Of a stretch of DNA of 64,000 bases, positions 53,558 to 64,000 are shown piece by piece. This DNA is from Mactra quadrangularis. Taxonomy: Eukaryota > Mollusca > Bivalvia > Venerida > Mactridae. Below the pieces are notes generated by a model that saw only the letters and a program-made list of their open reading frames with translations, did not search any database and was not told the DNA's origin. Both the position numbers and the translations under genes were made by a program. Each line of letters opens with the position of its first letter. Within the stretch, counting starts at the first letter, position 1. The stretch covers positions 18,874,464-18,938,463 of the forward strand of contig CM046296.1 in assembly GCA_025267735.1 (NCBI GenBank), in the 5' to 3' direction.

Positions 53558-55139
53558 AAAAAACAATTGTTGGTTTTATTCATTGTGGTGTCAGAAAGCT
53601 ATAACATAACAACATTTTAGAAAATAGTGATACATCATTTTAAGAGAGAAGGTGGGACGTGGTTACAGAGACATAGAAAAATATAACAATACATTTCAAC
53701 CTAAATTTGAAGTTCGTGAAGAAAAAGTAGATAAAAAATGATATTTATTGTACAGTTATTGTTATATATTGTTTATTTTTGTAATAAGTAGTGTATTGTG
53801 GTCAGTTTACACTCTTTATAAAATTTTATGTAAAAATTGATTGTTTTACTTATCAAAATGTTTTGTAATTTTATTCAGAATTGTGAATTAAAATTGGCAA
53901 GTAATTGAAATACGGCGAGCAACTACAATGGGCATACGTACACAATGTGACAACGATGATAGCAATTATTCGTACAAAATGATCATCAGTTATATTACCA
54001 GCGTAATATAGAAAAAAACAACAGCGATAACTTGACTTTAAAATTCACTTCAAAATTTAAGGAAAATTCTTCATTATTATTTACATTCATCATTATCTTA
54101 CAAAGTTTGATATCTAGCGTATCATATTTTCTATTTCTAAATTCTTTAACAGTTAAAAAGCAAACGACGATCCAATCTCATTGTTCAACTTTCCTTACTT
54201 TGTTTCAATTTAAATTTTAATTATCATTTTTATTTACTAACACGTGTATACGTCCACAAACAAACTGGTTTTTAAATAGAGAAAAAAAAGTAGAGATACA
54301 TTTGTAATAAGTTTTCCTGTCACCCATATTTAAGTTAATACATCGTTGTAGAGCATTGAATGACAACTTAGCGAACATAGTCATTAGTTAACGACATCAA
54401 CCAACATCTATCCTCGCCTGACACTGGCATTTTGTGTCATCTAAGCCGTGATTTACTTAAATCTCATTTATAATAGTGTACAAAAATGTTCACAACGTAT
54501 GCACGACAGTTATAGAAATAAATAAGACATAGAAGTTAAAAATCCCATTTTCTACAACAGCCTAAACTTGACGCGACGGCTTGGAAAAATGAATTAAATT
54601 GAAACAACACTAACGGACTGTAAAGCAGTAAATCGTGCATGTGTGGTTAAAAACCGTAACCCGTATGTGCATGCATACAGTCCCACGACAATACAAAATG
54701 AGCCATGTAGCTAAATGATCGAAAAACTCATTATTTAACAAACAGTTCAATGAGCTTCAGTTTTTTTTCTCTCACACACTTTTTTCTCTCTCAAACACAG
54801 CTAGCCACACCGACCAATTCCATGCAATAAAACGTTCACAGCGAGTTTCAGCAATGTTTAAACTGAAAATCTAATTTTTAACAATCGATCGTGTTTCATG
54901 ATATAATATCAATTAACCTGAAAATTAAACATTAGGCAGTAGCAATCAGTAAAGAGAAAATACTGAGTTTTTTTTCCAAGTGCAATAGACGTCATCTTAG
55001 GTCAACAGCAGTAAACAATACAGCAGTGTTCAATTAACTGTATGCATGTCAGATTAATGTCAACCGTTCAGACGGAATTATATCATATTGATATCTGATC
55101 ATACGGAAATAATTTCACAAGATGTTCATATGTATACTT
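53558..55139. other. Intron sequence, pyrimidine tract only
   Basis: Contains an imperfect tandem pyrimidine tract with CTCTCACACAC and CTCTCTCAAACACAG at 54761-54800. It resembles a plus-strand splice acceptor but lies antisense to the gene. Nothing else recognised. Confidence 0.5.
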
Positions 55140-55387
55140 TTATTTATAGAAACACTTTATGACTAGAACAGAATAGATCACAATGTCTGAGATTAATGTA
55201 CATGCAATTAGGGCAGAACTGTACAACATGTAGAATATCATTTTGTAAAGGGACCACAATGAAAATAAGGGCTTGCCTTTGTTTTTGCTATGCCTGGTGT
55301 TAGTGTGCTTATCATAGTATATTACCACATGCTGTCAGTGATAAATGTGTTTTGTAAATTTGCTATGTGTGCACTATGCCAAATAAA

Positions 55388-55427
<40 letters not shown>

Positions 55428-55428
55428 G
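55140..55428 (+). mobile_element. Probable 5'-truncated LINE 3' end with (ATT)n tail
   Basis: A non-coding segment ends in GCCAAATAAAT and runs straight into about 13 ATT units (55389-55427). CR1- and L2-like non-LTR retrotransposons typically end in short microsatellite tails of this kind. The segment from about 55220, with AAGGGACCACAATGAAAATA and GCCTGGTGTTAGTGTGCTTA, reads like a LINE 3' UTR I associate with lophotrochozoan genomes. No reverse transcriptase remnant or target-site duplication was seen and the 5' edge is arbitrary. A plain microsatellite after unique sequence is the alternative. Confidence 0.4.
55389..55427. repeat. ATT trinucleotide microsatellite
   Basis: Thirteen uninterrupted ATT units, the longest simple repeat I saw in the window. 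Likely length-polymorphic. Confidence 0.97.
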
Positions 55429-56499
55429 TTAATTGAGACAGTGATATACAGATACCGAGTCCACTTTGCACTATAAGGACCATTAAAATCGATGGTAATA
55501 ATAGAGAAACAGTATTTATACACGGAGCTTTAAACTCGAAAACAATTTGGGACTTAACATCGTCAAAATTCTTTTATTTTGTAATAAATAAGTTGGCCCT
55601 TTTAAAGGAACTATCCTCTTTTATTGTCTGTATATAGCCATATATATTTAGGTAACTGTTTCTTTGTATGTTTGGCTAGAACGAAACGGTGACACTTTAA
55701 GAAAAAAGAGGCAAACACAAAACGCCCTGTTGCTATTTGGAACTCAGTCGTTACCACAAACGATCAACAAAACATGTTTGAGCAAATAAGGCGGTTGGAG
55801 TAAGCCATGCAATATTTTCAGTCAATTAAAACAAGGGGTTCTATCGTCAGCTAATCGAAAGTACATCATGACCAACATTGTTGATATTTATTGCATTTTT
55901 CAAAATAATGTTAGGTTAAACAAGAATTGCCATAAATTTTCATTCAATAAATAAAAATATTAACTATTGTTTTTTTTACATCTAAATGTATCATATAAAA
56001 AGCCGTACAGTGTTGCTGATAAGCCTTGAAAGCTGTCAGATTGCAATCCTTCTGATATACCAGTATAAGTAATTTATAAATGTATAACCTTAAGGCAAGC
56101 ATTAATTCAAGAGTTCCTAGGTTGAGTCGGTTACCGATTTACTTAATTACAGTATAAACAAAAAATGAAATTACAATTTATTATCATAACATTATTAATC
56201 GATGATAACCTATTATTAGTTGTAAGTGAGCCACTCTAGGTAATAAAGATGTCATCTCAGACAGTTAAATGTTCCACTAATTAAAACATTATCCTATTAT
56301 AGTCATATTAGTAAAATTTATCACAACTATAACAGCTTACTATATCAATTCATGAACCAGTTACAGACCACAATATTTGTATCGGTGTCACCATTAGCAT
56401 GACATGGCCAAAATGTTCATTACTAAAACTACGAAACGTATTTCTACTGTGGTTGATTTATACTTGTCTTGAGTTTGAATTTCTAACGGTCAGTAGCTT

Positions 56500-56550
56500 G
56501 GGTGACCACCGTAATATGACCTGTACAATGTACGGCATGAAACCCTACAA
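56500..56550 (+). mobile_element. Probable orphan SINE tail
   Basis: GGTGACCACCGTAATATGACC is followed by GTACAATGTACGGCATGAAACCCTAC. This matches, with changes, the last 40-50 bases of the two full SINEs (GACCTAAATT, then TTGACACGGCGTTAAACCC). No tRNA head with A and B boxes is visible upstream. It is probably a 5'-truncated SINE or the 3' end of the partner LINE. The open frame across it is not a gene. Confidence 0.4.
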
Positions 56551-57190
56551 AAATGAATATTTATTTAGACAGGTAAGGTTAAACAGTTTCAATAATTAAT
56601 TTAATATAATTGGTAAAGCAGTAGAAAATGTTATATCCACGTTGTTGTCATGTATTGCTAACAAGATCTTCTTAACGGAAAAAGAAGTGGAAGCCTTAGA
56701 CCATCAGGCAAACAACCAAACCCCACACCCCCTTCCTCCCAGAAGAAACACTGAGTACTGCAAAGTAAGACAAAAAGACAAACAGATGGATGCTCGTTCA
56801 GAGAAATGCATGAGCAGGCTAACTAAAATCATTTTTGTAATGTAAATGAAGGCACAGGTATGTGTACATTTGTAATGAATTCATGAATAATTATAAATTC
56901 AATGCAAGCTGACTGCGCATGTTAACAGTTCAGCTTATCTTCTATATAAAACTTGAAAACTATACATGTAGCATATTCTACGAGGAAATGATCTTTACTA
57001 TAATTCATCAGACCTAATGTTCAATATTGAAATGACATTCAATGTGTGAAACTACTGAATATATAGATGTAAATGCAGTATACATGTATTGTATTGAGCA
57101 TGTCAACGTTGAATTAAACCCATCTTTCAAACCTTCAAGGTTCTCCTTAATCATGCAAATGAAATTATTTCAATCTCATTTTCATTTTCT

Positions 57191-57522
57191 TATCATACGT
57201 GATTAAAATATACTAAATTTGATATTATACATGATACATACAACACTGTTTTCTTAAATTATCATAACATGAAATTTAAGCTTTCAATACAGCATTTTCG
57301 ACTTAACTTATTCATGGTCATAGACCAATGTCTGGCCTGATGCAATTTATCGCAAGCCATTCACGTCGGTAATGATGCACAGTATTGTATCATTAGGAAT
57401 GATACGGAGACACCCAATGTTTTAACGACTGTCATTCATCGAACAGGGTGTTAAGTGTTACAGTTCGATCGCGGATAACCATCGAACCATTTACTTGCGG
57501 TATGATAATATATTTTAATTTG
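57191..57522 (+). repeat. Local repeat C, copy 2
   Basis: Partner of 53008-53325 about 4.2 kb away. The identical 20-mer is at 57342-57361 and ATCATTAGGAATGATAC is at 57389-57405. In this copy the latter lies in a perfect 8-bp inverted repeat, GTATCATT-AGG-AATGATAC; copy 1 has one mismatch in the stem. The edges are approximate. No D-type flanks were recognised here. Confidence 0.8.
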
Positions 57523-58352
57523 TACACATCTAAGTGTCGTGGTTCACCGTACATATATACATGTAATTATGTTTTCCTCTAGATGACTATTTAAGCTTTT
57601 TCTTCGGGATTTTTCATTTCAAATATATAATGTATAGAATGCAAGATGGAATGAAATGCATGCACTTGAAACACCATCAAGTGGTCTTAATTGAAGGGGC
57701 GGTCCTTAACACAAGTGTGCATATAAAATCGAAACTCCAATCCAGACTAATGTACGTGCAAAACTTGCTTTTTTCTCTCGCACATTCACACTCGATCGCT
57801 AACTACATTTAACATCAGACTATATCCTGCTTCCGGCCATGTCTATAAAAACGTGAAATCAAATTATTTATAAATGATCAATCAGTGAGTATACAGTTAA
57901 AGTTTGTGTGTTTTATTACACTATATTGTAATGAATCAAAGTTTTACTGTAATGTCAAATGCAGATTACTAAATGATTGAAGTGTCTCGTGCATTTTAGC
58001 CTTTTCTGATTTATTCCGTTCAACTTATTCAAATAATTGCTCAATGTATGCAATTAAGATTAGTTTAGTTAAAACATAAACCAATCGTTTTTAAATGTTT
58101 AGAGTTGAATGTCAAGGTGACAGACAATGTCAGTCAATCCTTTCAGTTAGTCCGCTAGGGTCATAAGATAAGTGGTTTAACTTGTACATGATATTTCATT
58201 ACGTATATGCTCAGTATAGTCTGTCCAAACTGATTTTATCTTAACGTGAAACACTATCACAACTTTTTATATCATACAACCCTTTGAGTCTGCTTCCTGG
58301 TCAACCAGTTCTAACCTCAAGAGAGCGGTTTCATTAAGTTTACATCATGAAA

Positions 58353-58436
58353 GGCAGTGGTTAGGATTCGAACCACCGCGGAGCTTGTTGTTCAATGATT
58401 ACAAAAAATGTGTCAAAACCACTCGACCACTCCTGC
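58353..58436 (-). pseudogene. tRNA-like relic of class II (Leu/Ser) size, tRNA pseudogene or SINE head
   Basis: On the minus strand, 84 bases run from GCAGGAG to ACTGCC. The A box TGGTCGAGTGG (58429-58419) and the B box GGTTCGAATCC (58374-58364) both fit the polymerase III consensus perfectly. The D stem (GTC/GAC) and five of seven acceptor pairs can form, and the length matches tRNAs with a long variable arm. The anticodon stem and three of the five T-stem pairs do not form, so it is not a functional tRNA. It is either a decayed tRNA copy or the head of a SINE unrelated to the pair at 15129 and 26068. Confidence 0.6.
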
Positions 58437-60520
58437 TCTTGTATATTTATATAGCCTCTTACATGCAAGACATGGGGAAACTCAATCTTTCTGTTTTAAA
58501 TCAATTAAACACTCATATCTCTCAGTTAAACCGGCTGTGAATATATAAATGTTTTAAAACTTTGACATTACAAACTGAAGAGGTTAATGTATGCGCCCAG
58601 ATGGGAAAAATGTGTGTACATACTCCGTGATATTTATTACTACGGTTTATTGCCGTCTGGTTGAAACAGTCTGCCTGCAGAAATGCGAATAGGTTAGCAA
58701 TAGAGGTCGTGTTTGTGCATATACACATTACATAATGTTGATATATACTACCGACATTCGATGCAAGGTTAATGATTACGTGGGGGACACAAGGGGGTTA
58801 GTTAAATGTATATAAAACAGAGTGATAAAAAAACATAGTGTTATCATGTTTTTAAGGTATGAAAACTTAACTTCGCTGTTATACTGAATGAGGGGAGAAA
58901 CTAAGATATATTTGTTAGCGTATTAATTAGGTTTACTTTTTTATACTTTCATGTAGATGGTTGTAACTTAAATTGATAATCTAGTAAGGTCAGGGGTGCA
59001 CTGAGGGGGGTGTTATGATATACTTTAAAAACCACAATAATACAATAACAGTGTGGTTGTGAAATCAAGAATGTGTACAGTCTACATACATGTTATATAA
59101 TATGTATTTATAACAACTTATATAGCTATTGTCATACTAATTTATTTTATCTCGATTGTGAAACAAGTTTTAACTTATATAGCTGGTCATGAGACTGTCA
59201 TGCTAGTTAGTAAGATTCATAATTATGAAGTAAACAAATCACAGATTAGTGAACATTGGACGCAAGTCAAATTTCACTAAAGTAAAAACGGTCAACCTTT
59301 CTCCAGTTGATCATTCCATGAGTTACATATACATTTGCCAACAAACATACCGTGTGCTCTATTGTCAACACTTCGGTCGTGAGACTGAATGTAGCATAAA
59401 CTAAATACGCAAATAGGTCAAGTTTATAGGTCGGTTTATTGCCTGCTAAACTGTGAAGAGGTTTAAAGTCAATTTCTAAAATATGTGTTACACTAGTTTT
59501 TTTCCTGACATCGTCCTACATCATGTTATAAAAGATATAGTAAACTTTCACTATTTGAACCATCAACATATCGGAATGGTCTGAATATCGAGACCGTTTT
59601 TCTCTCTCTCAAATTAAGAATTTAATTTCGCATGATGGTTTATAACAATAGTTGTATCAATAACTAAGTTATCTTTTTATAACGGGACTTCACTGTATAA
59701 AAGCAATATATTGAGAGACCAAAACCGAGTACATGTATTTAGAAATAAAGTGAATTCTATATGATCTTTAATGTATTACAAAATGGTTTTTATAAAGAAC
59801 AAAAAACAAAGAACAAAGCTTTTGTCACAGAGTTAATAAGAAACAAGAACGTTCCTGAAGTCTACGAGTTTTAAATTCTAATATATTCTGACTGTTTTCT
59901 ATCATTTTAGTTTACATTCATCGTTCAAGAAAAGGTGCGAAAAATTGTCTATGTCTGTATACAAGCCACTTGAAGCAGCTTATCGTTTTGAAAAGTGTTC
60001 TCTCCTATTTCATTCCAGTCAAAACATTGTCTACATGTTGTACATGTATTACATACATGCAGCTCACCTAGATGTATGTAGTCTATTGGCTTAAATCACA
60101 CCCTTAACTAACTTCTTAAATAATCTTATCTTGAATTAACTTGTAGCAAGGCTGGAAATGTCTGTCTGATAATGTTCTTTATGTCTATGTCTTGTGCTCA
60201 CAGCCTTTTTACAAACTGCTTTTCTTCATGATAAGACAATGGGATTTCTAATATGCTCGACTTCTAGAAGTAAACGTTTACTAGTATAGTCTTGTGACTT
60301 GTGTACTATCTGAGGTACGTAAACCTCATCATCCTTCATTGTAAAACTTGACGTTTTGGTTTCAATCTCTCTTGGTTTGAGAGAAATATCCAATCGGACT
60401 ACTTGCGTATTTTTCTGAGATGTAACAATTCCATAATAATACTGCTAAGATTTGTAAATTGCTTGAGCTAACCAATTAAGTGATGTAACTGATGTTGATT
60501 TGTGGACAACGACTAACCCA

Positions 60521-60534
60521 TTTTGACGTCAAAA
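60521..60534. promoter_or_regulatory. Intronic CRE inside a 14-bp perfect palindrome
   Basis: TTTTGACGTCAAAA is self-complementary and contains TGACGTCA at 60524-60531. A second perfect TGACGTCA lies at 60857-60864. Both are in the NR2F last intron. Role inferred from motif only. Confidence 0.3.
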
Positions 60535-60856
60535 TTGCTCCTCATAGATATTTTATAAGCGAACAGAAGCATACAGTTTAATGATAGGACGAAACATTTT
60601 TGAGTACATATAATTTATAAAGGTACTTGATTATTTATGCCTGTGAGACCACATCAACGACTCAAAACATTTCATTTCAAAACTACGCATCATTTTAAAA
60701 ATATTTCCCAAATGACGGCGTAAGACATAGCGCTTAGTGAAGGCCTAACACTATAGACAAGTAACTTAAGCAATTTTGCCCAAGGAGTTTGATGGTTTAA
60801 CACATTGGTTATGTTGGTGTCTATGGTACGTCATAAATCAGGCGACAATTAGTTTC

Positions 60857-60864
60857 TGACGTCA
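60857..60864. promoter_or_regulatory. Intronic CRE palindrome
   Basis: Exact TGACGTCA within TTTCTGACGTCACTAACC, about 330 bases from the CRE at 60524. Confidence 0.3.
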
Positions 60865-62299
60865 CTAACCGAAAGCATGGTATACATATTGTGGTCCTGA
60901 ATTTGCTAACGAAGCACAGTTTTTGTGGCATAGCAAAGAATATGTGGTCTCAAAACACATTGGAGGGAAACGTGAAAGACACACGAAGCCTGATGTCCAT
61001 GAACAAACACATTTTTTTGTTGGTGGCTTGAATCGAATGTTTAGCTCTCGGTCAATTAATGTTCCCTTCAGGCGTTTCGGTAAGATTTGATTTGCGTAAT
61101 GCTTTTGCAAAAGCTTTCAAACCGATGTTATAATATACAAAACAGGGAAGAATCAAGTGGTCATCACATGCCGGAGGCTTGAATCTCTCGCTCATGAATC
61201 TCTACACTATATAGTTTTAATACTAAGTATATAACTTAACAGAAACATAGAACTACTTTTCACATGCACATTTAGCTAAATGAGTGAAGCTTCTATGTAC
61301 TCAAAGTTTAGGGGTTTTATTCCCGTTTTACAAGATACCCGGATGCAATGTTTTTTTCCATAATATACAAACTCGTGATGGCAGCCATTTTGTTAATATA
61401 CGTATTCTAATATAATGCACTTGCAATATTTAATTGCAACATTTAAAGTTAAGTAGGTTACATAACATTAAGATAGGAGAGGAAAATGGATTGATAACCA
61501 TTTATTAACCTTTTTATGTCTTACACTTTATAAATTATCTAAAGTTACCCACATCAAAAAAGCAAATTGTTAAATTACAAAAGTGGGTGGGGTAAAGTTT
61601 ATTTAGCTTTGTAAATATAAATTTATGCAATCATGAACGGCTCTTACAGCTCTGCTAAAATGAGAGGACTGTTTGTTAGAGACTAAAGACTGGTTACACA
61701 TAATACGTTGATTAGATAACAAGGTTTTGTATCTAGAGGTGTCATAGTTACTCTAACGGTGGGTTTTTTGTATTCCTAAAAAAGATAGTTCACCTGTGTA
61801 CATAACGTAATATAAAATTTTCTTATCAGTGAAACAAATGTGAAGTTATGAGATAGAGTGAGGTAAATGCACAGTGAACTATAGTGCGGTATGGTATGCA
61901 GAAAAAGGGGATTTAGTCTTAACAACCTACATGCTTTTGTTTGCTGTTTGTTTATGAGAGGGATCATTGATTTTACCTGTAATTATTATGATATGAAGGT
62001 AATCACTAATATCTGTTATATGGACAGTCTTAATATCCGAATCTGTCAATCAGTATTAAATATTATAGCCTGGATTAAATTAAGGTACAGTTAAGTCCCA
62101 TATTAAGACAATCAACATCAATGGTCTTATTAGCGGGGTAGTCTTAATATTAGGACATTATCCATTTGGGAATTTAAAATTATCGGAAATCGCTTGAGTG
62201 TGCAAAACCAAGATGTTACTAATAGCAGAATTTTACAGTCTTATATCGAAGTTCAATGATACAAGATACAAGGATTGTAGCATCGTTTGGCTAGTTTAA

Positions 62300-62720
62300 T
62301 AAATTAATGATAGTTATCCATCTCCGTAAACAGATATCCTGTAGAGCATTGTCGTACAGGATCTCTACTGTCTATGTGGAAGGTCATGTCGAGATGAACT
62401 TTGTGTCGACCAATCAATGCGTAGCTTTCATCTAGACGAAACACTATTAATAACATTTTGATTTCGTAATTTCTATTTTTAGACCAAGGTTTGAAAGCTA
62501 ATTTAACAGCGGTATCATTCACAGTCTGCGTTTGGACTGCTCATTTCAAATTGCGTGACGTAGACGATGTAAACAAGTTACGTCTCATAACAATTTCGTC
62601 ATAAATATTATGATAAGAAATGGTCACCTGAACGTGACCTTCGTTTGGAAAAGGCCAGATCTAAATTAGCGAGTAGGCGAGCGGAAAATTTTTAATCGGG
62701 TTTTAATCAGATTGGATAGT
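62300..62720. other. Intronic island of balanced composition, possible enhancer
   Basis: This stretch is visibly less AT-rich than its flanks and lacks a convincing exon. It holds an inverted repeat with an 11-of-12 matching stem (about 62332-62366, core ATCCTGTA...TACAGGAT). It also holds TGGTCA (62621-62626) facing TGACCT (62635-62640) across 8 bases, which are nuclear-receptor half-sites in inverted orientation. The frame on the minus strand at 62304-62522 resembles nothing I know. Confidence 0.25.
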
Positions 62721-64000
62721 TATGTACTTATGTAGTGACCAACAAAATGCCTGAAAGAAGAAAAGCCTCGTCGAGTGTCATATACAGATATAATGAGTAT
62801 AAAAATGTCTTCCACTCTCGGCCAATGTTTTAGCAAGTTATTAATTCAATTATGATTTAGATTCATTACGGTTATAAATGTAAAGTATACAATAAAAGAT
62901 ACAACACTGCATGTGTTCATAATCTTGGAAGTAATAAAATTAATTAATAATAAGCCAATTATGTATAAAATATAATTTTTACCACATATATGATGTTCAT
63001 ATAAATTTACTGTAAATTAGGAATATTTTGTATTAATTGTTTTGGGAATATTGACTAAGGAGTTATTCTTGGAAACGTTCCACTAAGTCGCTTTATATAA
63101 AAGTATAATAAAACTCCATTTTTGGACAAACAAAACCAATGGTCTTAGCAGCACACTCTTAATGTAGAAACTTATGTCTTTCGAAAATAAAGCAGTTTGG
63201 AAATGATAATCGTATAAACGCATAATTTAGTAATTATTGGAAATTCTTATAGAGAACTTTACTATACCAGCATATTATATCAAATATGAAATACATATGA
63301 TAGGTCTGAACTGACCTTGCTAGCCAATCATAAGAATTTGAATGTATGACTATACGGTACAAATAATAAGTATGACAATGGAAGATGATTTTGTTTTAAT
63401 ATTATTATTCAATTAATACTAGCCATGTGATTACAGTTTCTTCAGCAATTTTCAAATTATCGCATTCATAAGCTGCTTACCCTGAGTGAAATTTACATGG
63501 TCACTAAAACATCGATGTGTACTATTCTAACCAAATATTCTAACTACAGATTTTAAAGACTAATGATTCAGTTGTGCATCGAAAACATACGTTCACATCT
63601 TTAACTGATAGAGAACCATTGTTAGCGTCAGTGCAGCGATAACTTGGAACACTTAGTTTGAAATGTGTAAGCATTTATCTTCATTTTATCAAAACTATAC
63701 ATTAAAAGCGATAAAATATCACATGATTTTGGAAAACAGCATTTAACATATTTGGTGTTTAAATAACACAATCTTTAATTTTAGCATTAAGTGTGTTGAA
63801 AAGGTGGGCTCCAATGTGTATACAGTCAACGATTTTAAAAATAGAATGGTCAAGTTAAAGATATTTTTCTTTTTAAATAAAACATTTTAGATATAAAAAT
63901 CTTTATAAACTCACGTAAATATTTAATAATTAATAAGTCTTTATAGCAAAACATTACTGTATTTCATTTTAATGTAACAACTTTATTTAATTTTAGCATG

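Larger units (their letters stand above)
58437..62299. other. Intron sequence, two CRE palindromes and otherwise nothing recognised
   Basis: An 81-codon minus-strand frame at 60865-61110 lies in less AT-rich sequence but does not match the missing parts of the receptor. No other features were recognised. Confidence 0.5.
52115..64000 (-). other. NR2F: Last intron of the NR2F gene (partial, donor outside the window)
   Basis: Everything from the acceptor to the window edge must be intron if the preceding exon lies further right. I looked on the minus strand for the zinc-finger DNA-binding domain and for the helix 3-5 part of the ligand-binding domain and saw neither. The intron is therefore at least 11.9 kb. 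It holds the repeat blocks at 52865-53557 and 57191-57522, a LINE-like tail at 55140-55428, a SINE tail at 56500-56550, a tRNA-like relic at 58353-58436 and CRE palindromes at 60524 and 60857. The remaining sequence is AT-rich and unrecognised. Confidence 0.8.

Noticed and set aside
54761..54800. Pyrimidine tract ending in ACACAG that looks like a splice acceptor on the plus strand
   Set aside because: It lies antisense to the NR2F gene and the following sequence has no coding character.
60865..61110. 81-codon minus-strand frame in the NR2F intron, considered as an upstream exon
   Set aside because: It matches neither the zinc-finger domain nor any helix of the ligand-binding domain, and ends without a convincing donor.
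9345..62366. Perfect 8- to 9-bp hairpins (9345-9370, 20455-20478, 27268-27288, 41704-41722, near 62336-62362)
   Set aside because: Stems this short with small loops are expected many times by chance in 64 kb of AT-rich DNA. None has the roughly 22-bp stem of a microRNA precursor.
1..64000. CRISPR arrays, operons, phage or viral genes, rRNA
   Set aside because: No regularly spaced repeats, no gene clusters and no matching motifs. The window is animal intergenic and intronic DNA.

Overview
This window looks like nuclear DNA from an invertebrate animal, most likely a mollusc and probably a bivalve. It is strongly AT-rich by eye and has no operon-like gene packing. It carries tRNA-derived SINEs whose tails resemble those of molluscan SINEs, and it holds one intron-split coding exon. 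The taxonomic guess rests on repeat style and is an inference; no species can be named.

The only coding sequence I can support is the terminal exon of a COUP-TF / Seven-up (NR2F) orphan nuclear receptor on the minus strand, 51840-52114. It gives 90 residues plus a stop, covers the end of the ligand-binding domain including the AF-2 helix, and starts at a clean splice acceptor. It has no usable ATG of its own. Because the gene runs right to left, 52115-64000 is its last intron (at least 11.9 kb, donor outside the window), 51839 downward is 3' UTR, and roughly 1-51000 is downstream intergenic DNA. The DNA-binding domain and the first part of the ligand-binding domain were not found and should lie beyond 64000.

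The intergenic part (1 to about 51000) is gene-free as far as I can read. It holds a 335-bp element with 12-bp terminal inverted repeats (2990-3324), two full-length related SINEs with target-site duplications (about 15129 and 26070), a pair of direct repeats (8111 and 12562), and a three-copy dispersed repeat (17350 minus, 21386 plus, 47111 plus). Several islands of more balanced composition (for example 20500-21250, 31500-31930, 35470-35850) look like possible conserved noncoding elements, as often found around developmental transcription-factor genes. That reading is untested.

The intron part (52115-64000) holds a local family of duplicated blocks (52865-53557 and 57191-57522), a probable LINE 3' end with an ATT microsatellite (to 55427), an orphan SINE tail (56500-56550), a class-II tRNA-like relic on the minus strand (58353-58436), and several CRE-like palindromes. 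I found no prokaryotic features, CRISPR arrays, rRNA, intact tRNA or virus-like genes, and no sign of a new multi-gene system.
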